Of a DNA stretch of 13,599 bases, positions 7,195 to 13,501 are shown in pieces. The first letter of the stretch is position 1. Each line of letters opens with the position of its first letter. The DNA is from JBDSKH01 sp050245915. GTDB taxonomy: Bacteria; Actinomycetota; Actinomycetes; Actinomycetales; Microbacteriaceae. The stretch lies in NCBI GenBank assembly GCA_050245915.1, contig JBFWWZ010000058.1, positions 1 to 13,599 of the forward strand, read 5' to 3'. The translations under genes were made by a program, and so were the position numbers. Below the pieces are notes generated by a model. It was not told the DNA's origin and ran no database searches. It worked only from the letters and a program-made list of their open reading frames with translations.

Positions 7195-7650
7195 ATGACT
7201 TCTACTTCCGCACTCACCGGCACCCGCGGCACCGCGACTCTGGGTCGCCGCGCCCTCGCCGGGGTGATCGGCGGTGTCGCCGGCGGAATCATGTTCGGCA
7301 TCCTCATGGCGATGATGGGGATGTTGCCGGTGATCGCCTCGATGGTCGGATCGACCTCACCGGTTGTCGGTTTCATCATCCACATCGGCATGTCGATCAT
7401 GATCGGGCTGGGCCTGACGGTGCTGTTCGGCAACCTGCTGCTCACCAGCTACCCGCGCGGACTCGTGGTCGGGATGGGGTACGGGGCGGTCTGGTGGGTT
7501 CTGGGACCGCTCATGGTGATGCCGATGATGTTCGGCATGCCGCTGTTCGCGATCGACACGACCGCCCTGTTCTCGCTCATGGGTCACCTCATCTACGGCG
7601 CGATTCTCGGAATCGTCGCTGTGAGGATCCTCAAGCACCGCCGCGGATGA
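7195..7650 (+). CDS. Small Met/Gly-rich four-helix membrane protein of unknown function
   Basis: A 151-residue protein I cannot assign to a characterised family. It has a basic N-terminus (TLGRRALAG) and four predicted hydrophobic helices at about residues 20-45, 55-80, 88-112 and 122-146. Methionine and glycine are unusually frequent in the helices (ILMAMMGML, MVMPMMFGM). Two membrane histidines sit in similar settings: IIHIGMSIMIGLG (61-73, His63) and GHLIYGAILGIV (130-141, His131), each an H-x3-G-x3-G pattern in helices 2 and 4. This hints at an internal duplication or a metal/haem ligand pair. The ATG at 7195 follows GAAAGGAC at good distance. It lies 31 bp upstream of the Crp/Fnr-type gene and probably heads that operon. 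Transport, sensing or haem binding are all possible; none is shown. Confidence 0.75.
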   Translation: MTSTSALTGTRGTATLGRRALAGVIGGVAGGIMFGILMAMMGMLPVIASMVGSTSPVVGFIIHIGMSIMIGLGLTVLFGNLLLTSYPRGLVVGMGYGAVWWVLGPLMVMPMMFGMPLFAIDTTALFSLMGHLIYGAILGIVAVRILKHRRG

Positions 7651-7681
7651 ACACCCACCGTCGATGATGGAAGCATGCGCC

Positions 7682-8449
7682 ATGGAGGTGGCGTCGGCAC
7701 CCTCGGGTGACCGGCGCCCCTGGTCGCCGGACGAACGGGAGATCAATCCATTGCAGGCAGCCGGGTCCGAACCGTTCAGTTGCCTCAGCGAGGTCGAGCT
7801 GTTCGCCGACCTGTCCGCGGAGGAGATCGCCGCGTTCGACCGGATGGCCCCGGCCCGCTCGTTCGGCAACGGCGACATCGTCTTCAGCCAGAGCCAGCCG
7901 ATCACCGCCCTGTTCATCCTCAAGAAGGGTCGGGTTCGCATCTTCCGCGTCACCGAAGACGGCAAAGCGCTCACGATGGCGATCCTGGAACCCGGGGCCG
8001 TGTTCGGCGAGATGCTGCTCGTCGGCCAACGCATGTACGACAACTACGCCGAAGCCATCGAAGACACCCAGATCTGCCAACTCAGCGTGCAGGACGTCGA
8101 ACGACACATGCTCTCCGACCCGCGGATCGCGATCCGCATCTCCCGCTACCTCGGCGACCAAGTCGCCCGACTCGAAGAACGACTCACCGACCTCGCCCTA
8201 CGACCGCTGATCGCCCGCACCGCCAGCACCCTCGTCCGCCTCGCCGGCACGCAACGCATCTCCCGGCTCGGGCACGTCACCGTACGACTCACCCACGACC
8301 AACTCGCCGGCCTGCTCGGCGCCACCCGCGAATCCACCAGCAAAACCATGGCCGACCTCGCCACCCGCGGCCTCATCCGCCAAGCCCGCGGACGCATCAT
8401 CCTCACCGACCTCGACGGACTCACCATCCTCTCCAAACGGATGGCATAG
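7682..8449 (+). CDS. Crp/Fnr family transcriptional regulator
   Basis: A 255-residue regulator with an N-terminal cyclic-nucleotide-binding-like domain (about 36-150), a dimerisation helix (RYLGDQVARLEERLTDLALR, 155-174) and a C-terminal winged helix. The HTH is LTHDQLAGLLGATRESTSKTMADL (203-226), with the recognition helix at RESTSKTM. In Crp the phosphate-binding cassette has an Arg-Ser pair after FGE; here FGEMLLVGQRMYDNYAEA (108-125) lacks it, so cAMP binding is doubtful. There is no Fnr-type N-terminal cysteine cluster; I see only Cys34 and Cys132. The signal is unknown. I choose ATG 7682 because GGAAG precedes it by about 8 nt; ATGs at 7664 and 7667 are in frame but have no visible ribosome site. 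The stop is 3 bp before the hydrolase-OsmC start, so they are co-transcribed and probably regulated together. Confidence 0.88.
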   Translation: MEVASAPSGDRRPWSPDEREINPLQAAGSEPFSCLSEVELFADLSAEEIAAFDRMAPARSFGNGDIVFSQSQPITALFILKKGRVRIFRVTEDGKALTMAILEPGAVFGEMLLVGQRMYDNYAEAIEDTQICQLSVQDVERHMLSDPRIAIRISRYLGDQVARLEERLTDLALRPLIARTASTLVRLAGTQRISRLGHVTVRLTHDQLAGLLGATRESTSKTMADLATRGLIRQARGRIILTDLDGLTILSKRMA

Positions 8450-8452
8450 ACC

Positions 8453-9709
8453 ATGCCGGGCGTTCGGACGCCGGAACGGGTCGAGTTCCCCGGCTCGCAG
8501 GGCACACCACTGGCCGGCCGGCTGGAGCTTCCAGCGGGAGAACCGAGCGCCTACGCGCTGTTCGCCCACTGCTTCACCTGCGGCAAAGATGCCATCGCCG
8601 CCACCCGCATCTCGCGGGCTCTGACGGCAGCTGGGATCGCCGTCCTGCGTTTCGACTTCACCGGCCTGGGTCAGTCCGGCGGAGACTTCGGCAACACCAA
8701 TTTCATGTCCAACGTGGAGGATCTGGTGCGCGCCGCAACATTCTTGGCCACCACCCGCCGGGCGCCGAGCATCCTCATTGGTCACTCTCTCGGCGGAGCC
8801 GCCGTACTCGCCGCGGCCGCGGCGATCCCCGACGTCCGTGCGGTAGTCACGATCGGCGCCCCAGCTGACCCCGGACACGTGTTGGGCCTCATCGGTCATC
8901 AACTCGCGGGACTTGGCAGTTCGGAAAGCGTGGAGATCAGTCTCGGCGGGCGACCGTTTCGCGTCGGCCGGCAGTTCCTAGATGACCTCGATTCCCACAG
9001 CCAACACGAGCGGATCGCGAACCTTCCTACAGCCCTGTTGGTATTGCATTCTCCCACCGACCAGACCGTGTCGATCGACAACGCCCGCGAGATTTTCGAT
9101 GCCGCGCACCACCCCAAATCGTTTGTTGCATTGGACGGTGCCGACCATTTATTGACCCAAGCTGCGGATGCCGAGTTCGCCGCTGACATGATCGCCGCCT
9201 GGGTCAAACGCTACGTCCCGTCCCTGCAGACGGAGGTTCTCGCCGACACAGGCTCAGTCGACCTGGAACCGGGAACGGTACGTGTCACGGAGAACGGCAC
9301 CGGCCCGTATGGGCAGACGATTAGCACCGCCGGGCACACGATCTTGGCGGACGAGCCGGAACCGATCGGGGCTGGAACTGGAATGTCGCCCTACGACCTG
9401 CTGCTCGCGGGCCTGGGCGCGTGCACTTCGATGACATTGCGGATGTACGCACAGCGTAAGAAGTGGCCGCTAGACAGGGTTGAGGTGACCCTCAAGCACA
9501 GTCGTGTGCATGCCGAAGACTGCGCCACCTGCGACACGGCGCCTTCGGTGATGGAGCAGATCGAACGCACCATCGTGGTGCACGGAGAGCTGTCAGACGA
9601 GCAGCGTGACTCGCTCCTCGCGATCGCCGACAAGTGCCCAGTCCACCGAACGCTCCACAACAACGTGAATGTGTTGACTCGAATTGCAGCCGGACAGTCA
9701 CATGCCTAG
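8453..9709 (+). CDS. Bifunctional alpha/beta hydrolase-OsmC family protein
   Basis: A 418-residue fusion of a serine hydrolase and an OsmC/Ohr peroxidase-like domain. The hydrolase (about 1-255) has HCFTCGKD near the oxyanion region, nucleophile Ser112 in GHSLGG, and probable Asp203 (SPTD) and His232 (GADHLL). The OsmC domain (about 260-415) has both conserved cysteines: Cys324 in GLGACTSMTLRMYAQRKKWPL and Cys395 in ADKCPVHRTL. OsmC proteins reduce organic hydroperoxides with the peroxidatic Cys. The fusion would let one protein hydrolyse an ester and reduce a peroxide, possibly on the same substrate. This fusion architecture is known in bacteria, so the protein itself is not new. No strong ribosome site precedes it; translation is probably coupled to the Crp/Fnr gene 3 bp upstream. 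Its end overlaps the next start by 8 bp. Confidence 0.92.
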   Translation: MPGVRTPERVEFPGSQGTPLAGRLELPAGEPSAYALFAHCFTCGKDAIAATRISRALTAAGIAVLRFDFTGLGQSGGDFGNTNFMSNVEDLVRAATFLATTRRAPSILIGHSLGGAAVLAAAAAIPDVRAVVTIGAPADPGHVLGLIGHQLAGLGSSESVEISLGGRPFRVGRQFLDDLDSHSQHERIANLPTALLVLHSPTDQTVSIDNAREIFDAAHHPKSFVALDGADHLLTQAADAEFAADMIAAWVKRYVPSLQTEVLADTGSVDLEPGTVRVTENGTGPYGQTISTAGHTILADEPEPIGAGTGMSPYDLLLAGLGACTSMTLRMYAQRKKWPLDRVEVTLKHSRVHAEDCATCDTAPSVMEQIERTIVVHGELSDEQRDSLLAIADKCPVHRTLHNNVNVLTRIAAGQSHA

Positions 9710-10139
9710 GTCCACACGCCGGGCTCTCCTGATTGGAGCGCTGGCAACCGTCGCGGTGGCGGTGCTGTGGACAGGACTCGCGGCACTGAACCCGACAACC
9801 AATTACCACCTGTCGCCGCTGATCGCCGTGCTGGCGGCGCCAGCAGTAGCGCGCATAGCCCACTCAGGCCGTCTGCCCTTCCCCTGGGCAGCCATGAGTA
9901 TTGCGATCGGCGTGGCAGGAGCAGCTATCGCTGCGGCCGTAATTGCTGCTGCGGGGTGGGCGCATGGCCCGACGTTCACTTCGACCGTTACGCCATTGGG
10001 AGAGCTCGTTGGAGCGATCACGATTGGTGCGGTTCTTGGGCTAATCATCGCGATCGTCCCACAGGATGCGCGCCAAGACTCTTACGATTCGGCTGAGTCC
10101 GCCGCGACGATCCGTAAAAGATCATCGACCGACCACTGA
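9702..10139 (+). CDS. Small Ala-rich membrane protein of unknown function
   Basis: A 145-residue protein of no family I recognise. Four hydrophobic segments are visible at about residues 8-30, 35-53, 63-88 and 98-120. A polar tail (DARQDSYDSAESAATIRKRSSTDH) follows and is probably cytoplasmic by the positive-inside rule. Alanine and isoleucine dominate; there is no catalytic motif. The ATG at 9702 lies inside the last codons of the hydrolase-OsmC gene (8-bp overlap), implying coupled translation; an in-frame TTG at 9684 is less likely. Its last 58 bp run antisense to the end of the minus-strand peroxiredoxin gene. Codon use looks slightly less GC-biased than in the genes before it. The operon position suggests an envelope role alongside the hydrolase-OsmC protein; that is inference. 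Confidence 0.7.
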   Translation: MPRSTRRALLIGALATVAVAVLWTGLAALNPTTNYHLSPLIAVLAAPAVARIAHSGRLPFPWAAMSIAIGVAGAAIAAAVIAAAGWAHGPTFTSTVTPLGELVGAITIGAVLGLIIAIVPQDARQDSYDSAESAATIRKRSSTDH

Positions 10140-10666
10140 TCTCCTGCATGGGTTCCGTACTTGACGGCCACCACCCTGCCGGATTTGTCGATAAGGAAGT
10201 CTGCTGGACGGCCCAGCTCACCGCCTGTCGGTGACAGCGGGGGCAGCTGCCCAGTGCGCACTGCGGTCATCGCGGCCCCGACCACAGCCCTTGGTAGTGT
10301 TCGCCACGCGCCCAACAGGGCCATGGTCGACCGCTCCACCCCGAATCGACGGTAAAGCTCCTTCTTCGGGTCGGCCACGACCACCAGAGGCAGCTCGCTT
10401 TCGTATCGGATAACTTCCCGCTGGGTCGAGTGAAACACGACGACCTCCTCTACGCCCGCAGCCCGAATATCTGGCAGCCGTCGGACCACCTGTCGCAGGT
10501 GCACGTTGCACACCATGCAGCCCGCGAACCGGCGCAGCTGCACATGGATGTAGCCGCGTTCCGGCGGAATCGCGACGACACCGCCGATAGCGCCCGCGAA
10601 TTCCAGCCGGGGAAAGGTGTCTCCCGGCTTCAGGCGGCGCTGAGATTCGGTTCGCTCTCGATTCAT
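10082..10666 (-). CDS. AhpC/TSA-type peroxiredoxin-like protein
   Basis: A 194-residue thioredoxin-fold protein of the peroxiredoxin-like AhpC-TSA_2 group. The active-site block is QLRRFAGCMVCNVHLRQVVRRL with Cys50 and Cys53 (CxxC); homologs usually read RRFAGCPxCNLHLR. Further family features are VVVFHSTQREVIRYE, VVADPKKELYRRFGV, GGELGRPADFLIDKSGRVVAVKYGTHAGDQWSVDDLL. It should act in thiol redox or peroxide reduction in the cytoplasm, though the group is poorly characterised. The start is ATG 10666, preceded by GGGGAG about 10 nt upstream; a TTG two codons earlier is possible. It starts 2 bp after the stop of the related upstream gene, so the two are co-translated. Its 3' end overlaps by 58 bp the convergent membrane-protein gene. 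Confidence 0.88.
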   Translation of the reverse strand: MNRERTESQRRLKPGDTFPRLEFAGAIGGVVAIPPERGYIHVQLRRFAGCMVCNVHLRQVVRRLPDIRAAGVEEVVVFHSTQREVIRYESELPLVVVADPKKELYRRFGVERSTMALLGAWRTLPRAVVGAAMTAVRTGQLPPLSPTGGELGRPADFLIDKSGRVVAVKYGTHAGDQWSVDDLLRIVAADSAES

Positions 10667-10668
10667 TC

Positions 10669-11192
10669 TCAAGCGGCTCCCCGGGCAGGGTAGTCGTGCT
10701 CGTTGGCGTACACGATGCCCCCGATGATGTCGTCCAAAGGTGGGCGACCGAACGGCATGCTTGCCACGCTGCTCCAGTACGCGGTTCCATCGGAGTCGAG
10801 GACGAAAATCCCAGGCTCACTGAAACGCGCGGGCTCGCCGGCCTTGATGGCTGTTGAGATGAACAATCCCCACGCGCGCGCGGCGTCCTCGGTAAGCCCG
10901 TACGCCACGGGCAGGTTCGACAGCCTCCACCGCTCTACGACTTCGGTACTGCGTTCGGCAGATTCCATGCTGACGGCGACAACTCTGCCCACGCCGACAT
11001 CCGAAAGCTCATCCAACCGCCTGTCCAGCTCGCTCAGCTGACGACGGCACACGGGGCAATGCAATCCGCGATAGAACACGACGAGCGTGAAGCGTCCACC
11101 CTCGCCGGTTCCGAGGGAAGGTCGACGGTTGATCCTCCGGTCGCTAAGGGAAGGGACAGCGGGGGAGGAAGGGTGCCCGGGGTGATGCTCAT
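10669..11192 (-). CDS. AhpC/TSA-type peroxiredoxin-like protein, apparently frameshifted near its N-terminus
   Basis: The body, open from 11079 down to 10669, encodes FYRGLHCPVCRRQLSEL (CPVC active site), VVAVSMESAERSTEVVERW, ARFSEPGIFVLDSDGTAYW, SMPFGRPPLDDII and DYPARG. These are standard for peroxiredoxin-like proteins. The family also has an N-terminal strand and loop, which that frame lacks: upstream of the GTG at 11079 the frame stays open but has no start codon. Another frame, starting at ATG 11192 after GAAGAG, encodes MSITPGTLPPPLSLPLATGG then STVDLPSEPAR, a good family N-terminus. Adding one G to the GGG run (plus-strand CCC at 11099-11101) joins them as EPARGGRFTLVVFYRGLHC, about 174 residues. 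So there is a one-base deletion, a sequencing error or, less likely, recoding. As written, translation from 11192 stops after 52 residues. It is the first of a tandem pair. Confidence 0.8.
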
Positions 11193-11236
11193 TGTCTCTT
11201 CAACGACTCCACAAGGTTGACCATTCCATCCGGGCG

Positions 11237-11256
11237 ATCATGGGGCCCGACATGAT
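11237..11256. promoter_or_regulatory. Perfect dyad ATCATG-N8-CATGAT upstream of the peroxiredoxin pair
   Basis: The arms at 11237-11242 and 11251-11256 are exact inverted repeats with an 8-bp spacer containing GGGCCC. The site lies 45-64 bp upstream of ATG 11192 in the gap between the transporter stop and the peroxiredoxins. It is placed as an operator would be. A second, weaker inverted repeat overlaps it (TGGGGCC at 11241-11247, GGCCCCA at 11268-11274) and could instead be a terminator stem for the transporter transcript. No regulator is assigned. Confidence 0.3.
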
Positions 11257-11341
11257 TCCCCGGGACAGGCCCCAACGCCGCAGAGATCATCCGGAGTGGT
11301 CAAGACCGTTCGACTTATCGTTGTGGGGCGACCGCGCACCG

Positions 11342-12862
11342 CTAGTGGCTGGCACCGAGCTTTCCGGCGAGGCGGGTGTGGATTCGGCTGCTCGCTTCGT
11401 TCATGCCCTCGATGATGACTCGTTTGCCGTGCTTTTCATACTTAGTCGTGATCGCGTCGAGAGCTGCGACGGTGGATGCATCCCAGATGTGGGAGTTCGA
11501 CATGTCGATCACCACGCGTCCCGGATCGTCGGCGTACTCGAATTGCGTGGTGAGGTCGTTGCTCGAGGCGAAGAACAGTTCGCCGGTGACCGTGTAGTTG
11601 ACCGTGGGCACGGCTGCGAGAGGGTCGAGAGCGCGATCGACTGTGGCGAAGTGGGCGACGCGTCTGGCGAAAATGATCATCGCGGCGCCGACGCCGATGA
11701 TGACGCCGATCGCGAGGTTATGGGTGATTACGACCACCCCGACGGTCGCGATCATGACGACCGTCTCTCCGATGGGCATTCGCTTGAGTGTGGAGGGACG
11801 GATGCTGTGCCAGTCGAAGGTGGCAACGGAGACCATGACCATTACGGCGACCAAGGCTGCCATGGGGATGATGGCCACTACGTCGCCGAGTGCGACGACC
11901 AGGATCAGCAAGAAGACGCCGGCGAGGAAGGTGGAGATCCGGGTTCGGGCGCCGGAGGCTTTGACGTTGATCATGGTCTGGCCGATCATGGCGCAGCCGC
12001 CCATCCCTCCGAAGAAGCCGGAGAGCACGTTGGCGGCTCCTTGCGCAAGGGATTCACGCGTCTTGCGCGAGTGAGTGTCGGTGATGTCGTCGACCAGCTT
12101 CGCCGTCATCAGCGATTCGAGGAGACCCACGAGTGCCATCGCGACGGCGAATGGGGCAATGATCGTGAACGTCTCCCAGGTGAGCGGCACGTTCGGCACG
12201 AAGAGCTGCGGGAGGCTGCGGGGGAGCTCGCCCTGGTCCCCGACGTTCGGGACACTGAAACCGAAGACCACGGTGGCTGCCGTGAGGAGCACGATCGCGA
12301 CAAGCGGAGCCGGGACGACCTTCGTCAAACGCGGCATGAACACCATGATCGCGATCCCGATCGCCACCAACGGGTATACAAGCCAGGGAACGCCGAGCAG
12401 CTGAGGCAGTTGGGCGATGAAGATCAAGATCGCCAGAGCGTTCACGAACCCGACCATCACGCTTCGGGGAATGAATCGCATCAGTTTGGCTACGCCGAGC
12501 AGCCCCAGAATCACCTGGAAGATGCCGCCGAGGATGACCGTGGCGATGAAGTAGTCCATGCCGTAGTCGCGGGCTACCGGAGCGATCACAAGTGCGATGG
12601 CACCGGTGGCGGCGGTGATCATCGCTGGGCGGCCGCCTAGGAAGGCGATCGAGACGGCCATCACGAACGATGAGAACAGGCCGACCCGGGGATCCACGCC
12701 GGCGATGATCGAGAACGAGATCGCCTCGGGGATCAGTGCAAGCGCAACGACGAGGCCGGCGAGAACCTCGCGCGTGAGAATCCGCGGGCTTCTGAGCGCG
12801 GTGAGCACTGATGGGTCGGCTCGGTACCTGTCGCGGTCAACGGTTCTGGTGGCGATGGCCAT
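11342..12862 (-). CDS. SulP family anion transporter with STAS domain
   Basis: A 506-residue SLC26/SulP transporter, predicted to move an anion such as sulfate, bicarbonate or another carboxylate across the cytoplasmic membrane. The transmembrane domain (about 30-400) holds GLVVALALIPEAISFSIIAG (36-55) and GVDPRVGLFSSF (55-66), close to the SulP signature. It also holds GGRPAMITAATGAIAL (76-91) and the conserved block GFFGGMGGCAMIGQTMINVK (282-301). A cytoplasmic STAS domain follows at about 420-500, with VVIDMSNSHIWDASTVAALD (450-469). Wording of the GFFGGMGG block recalls the BicA-like subgroup, so bicarbonate is as plausible as sulfate. The ATG at 12862 follows GGAG by about 8 nt. It is divergent from the MerR-family gene and followed, after 149 bp, by two peroxiredoxin-like genes on the same strand. 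No cysteine or sulfate-assimilation genes are visible nearby. Confidence 0.92.
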   Translation of the reverse strand: MAIATRTVDRDRYRADPSVLTALRSPRILTREVLAGLVVALALIPEAISFSIIAGVDPRVGLFSSFVMAVSIAFLGGRPAMITAATGAIALVIAPVARDYGMDYFIATVILGGIFQVILGLLGVAKLMRFIPRSVMVGFVNALAILIFIAQLPQLLGVPWLVYPLVAIGIAIMVFMPRLTKVVPAPLVAIVLLTAATVVFGFSVPNVGDQGELPRSLPQLFVPNVPLTWETFTIIAPFAVAMALVGLLESLMTAKLVDDITDTHSRKTRESLAQGAANVLSGFFGGMGGCAMIGQTMINVKASGARTRISTFLAGVFLLILVVALGDVVAIIPMAALVAVMVMVSVATFDWHSIRPSTLKRMPIGETVVMIATVGVVVITHNLAIGVIIGVGAAMIIFARRVAHFATVDRALDPLAAVPTVNYTVTGELFFASSNDLTTQFEYADDPGRVVIDMSNSHIWDASTVAALDAITTKYEKHGKRVIIEGMNEASSRIHTRLAGKLGASH

Positions 12863-12950
12863 AGGGAAAGCTCCAAACGTTGGGGCCCTCAGCGCGAGGA
12901 CCGGTGGGGATGTCTTGGTCCGGCGCTACACCGCGCGCACCACAGCTGCG

Positions 12951-12963
12951 CACCCTGAGGGTG
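12951..12963. promoter_or_regulatory. Palindrome CACCCT-G-AGGGTG between the SulP and merR-type genes
   Basis: Perfect 6-bp arms around one base, in the 193-bp divergent intergenic region, about 90 bp from either start codon. The placement suits an operator shared by both promoters. Chance occurrence in GC-rich DNA cannot be excluded. Confidence 0.3.
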
Positions 12964-12989
12964 ATCAGGCTGTGGGGAAGAATTAGGAA

Positions 12990-13006
12990 GCGGGTCGATT
13001 ACCCGC
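12990..13006. promoter_or_regulatory. Perfect inverted repeat GCGGGT-N5-ACCCGC, candidate operator
   Basis: Arms at 12990-12995 and 13001-13006 match exactly, with spacer CGATT. The site lies 50 bp upstream of the MerR-type start. MerR-family dimers bind dyads inside their target promoters, so this is one of two best operator candidates for the neighbouring regulator. Binding is inferred from position only. Confidence 0.4.
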
Positions 13007-13017
13007 AAGATCAACCC

Positions 13018-13033
13018 TACCCTTACGTGAAGG
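13018..13033 (+). promoter_or_regulatory. Candidate -10 box and overlapping dyad for the MerR-type gene
   Basis: TACCCT (13018-13023) fits TANNNT and would place a start near 13030, leaving a short leader with the GGAGG site. It overlaps CCTT-ACGTG-AAGG (13021-13033), a dyad whose CCTT/AAGG arms recall MerR-family operators. This would suit autoregulation. No convincing -35 is seen. Confidence 0.3.
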
Positions 13034-13055
13034 TTGCGAGCGTCGGAGGCAAACC

Positions 13056-13418
13056 ATGGACGAATCGACCATGCACATCGGAGACATCGCGGAGCGCACT
13101 GGTCTGTCATTACGAACGCTGCGCCACTACGACGAAATCGGTCTCCTTCGGGCAGCAGGGCGCAGCGATGGGGGATACCGGCTCTATACCGAAAGCGACC
13201 TCGAACGCCTGCTGCTAATCCGTCGGATGAAACCACTCGGGTTCTCGCTCGAGGAGATGGCGGATCTGCTGCGTGCAGCAGACGACGTTGAGGTCGGTGG
13301 CGCAGCTGCCCGCGAGCGGCTCGACGCCTTCATTCGACAGGCCGAGGAGCGCCGCGAAAGGCTACGCATTCATCTAGACATGGCGGACGAGTTCCTAAAT
13401 CTCCTGCGATCGCGCTGA
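13056..13418 (+). CDS. MerR family transcriptional regulator
   Basis: A 120-residue regulator with the MerR winged helix-turn-helix at residues 6-75. Diagnostic text is MHIGDIAERTGLSLRTLRHYDEIGLL (6-31), then GGYRLYTESDLERLLLIRRMKPLGFSLEEM (39-68). A charged helix (83-118) forms the dimerisation coiled coil. There is no separate effector domain and not one cysteine in the protein, so it is not a thiol-based metal sensor of the MerR/CueR/ZntR type, nor a SoxR-like Fe-S sensor. The ATG at 13056 follows GGAGG (13045-13049) with ideal spacing; an internal Met6 is possible. It is transcribed divergently from the SulP transporter with 193 bp between, containing several palindromes. Control of the transporter-peroxiredoxin cluster is therefore likely but inferred. 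Confidence 0.9.
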   Translation: MDESTMHIGDIAERTGLSLRTLRHYDEIGLLRAAGRSDGGYRLYTESDLERLLLIRRMKPLGFSLEEMADLLRAADDVEVGGAAARERLDAFIRQAEERRERLRIHLDMADEFLNLLRSR

Positions 13419-13428
13419 GACGGAGAGC

Positions 13429-13455
13429 ATCTGCGAGCTCGCGATTGCAGATTTT
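13429..13455 (+). terminator. Probable intrinsic terminator of the MerR-type gene
   Basis: ATCTGC (13429-13434) pairs with GCAGAT (13447-13452). Two inner pairs (one wobble) extend the stem to 8 and leave an 8-nt loop. TTTT (13452-13455) overlaps the stem base. It starts 10 bp after the stop codon. The T-tract is short, so strength is uncertain. A perfect palindrome GCGAGCTCGC (13433-13442) lies inside. Confidence 0.5.
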
Positions 13456-13477
13456 GCAGTCAGAGTAGTGTCTACTG

Positions 13478-13501
13478 GTGAAGACCGTTATCCGTTTTCA
13501 C
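13478..13501. promoter_or_regulatory. 24-bp imperfect palindrome with GTGAA/TTCAC ends, candidate operator
   Basis: The two 12-bp halves match at 9 of 12 positions when one is reverse-complemented; the outer five bases (GTGAA/TTCAC) are perfect. Just upstream is AGTAG-TGT-CTACT (13464-13476), a perfect 5-bp-arm dyad. The area is AT-richer than its surroundings. It looks like a control region for a gene starting beyond the window. The regulator is unknown. Confidence 0.35.

Noticed and set aside
7780..8868. Arg/His/Pro-rich plus-strand open frame spanning two genes
   Set aside because: It is an out-of-frame reading of the C-skewed Crp/Fnr-type gene and the hydrolase start; low complexity and no motif.
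11192..12640. Long plus-strand open frame, very rich in Asp/His/Gly, resembling a metal-binding protein
   Set aside because: It is the antisense shadow of the SulP gene, whose family motifs are unmistakable. The Asp/His runs come from reading Ile/Val/Met codons backwards.
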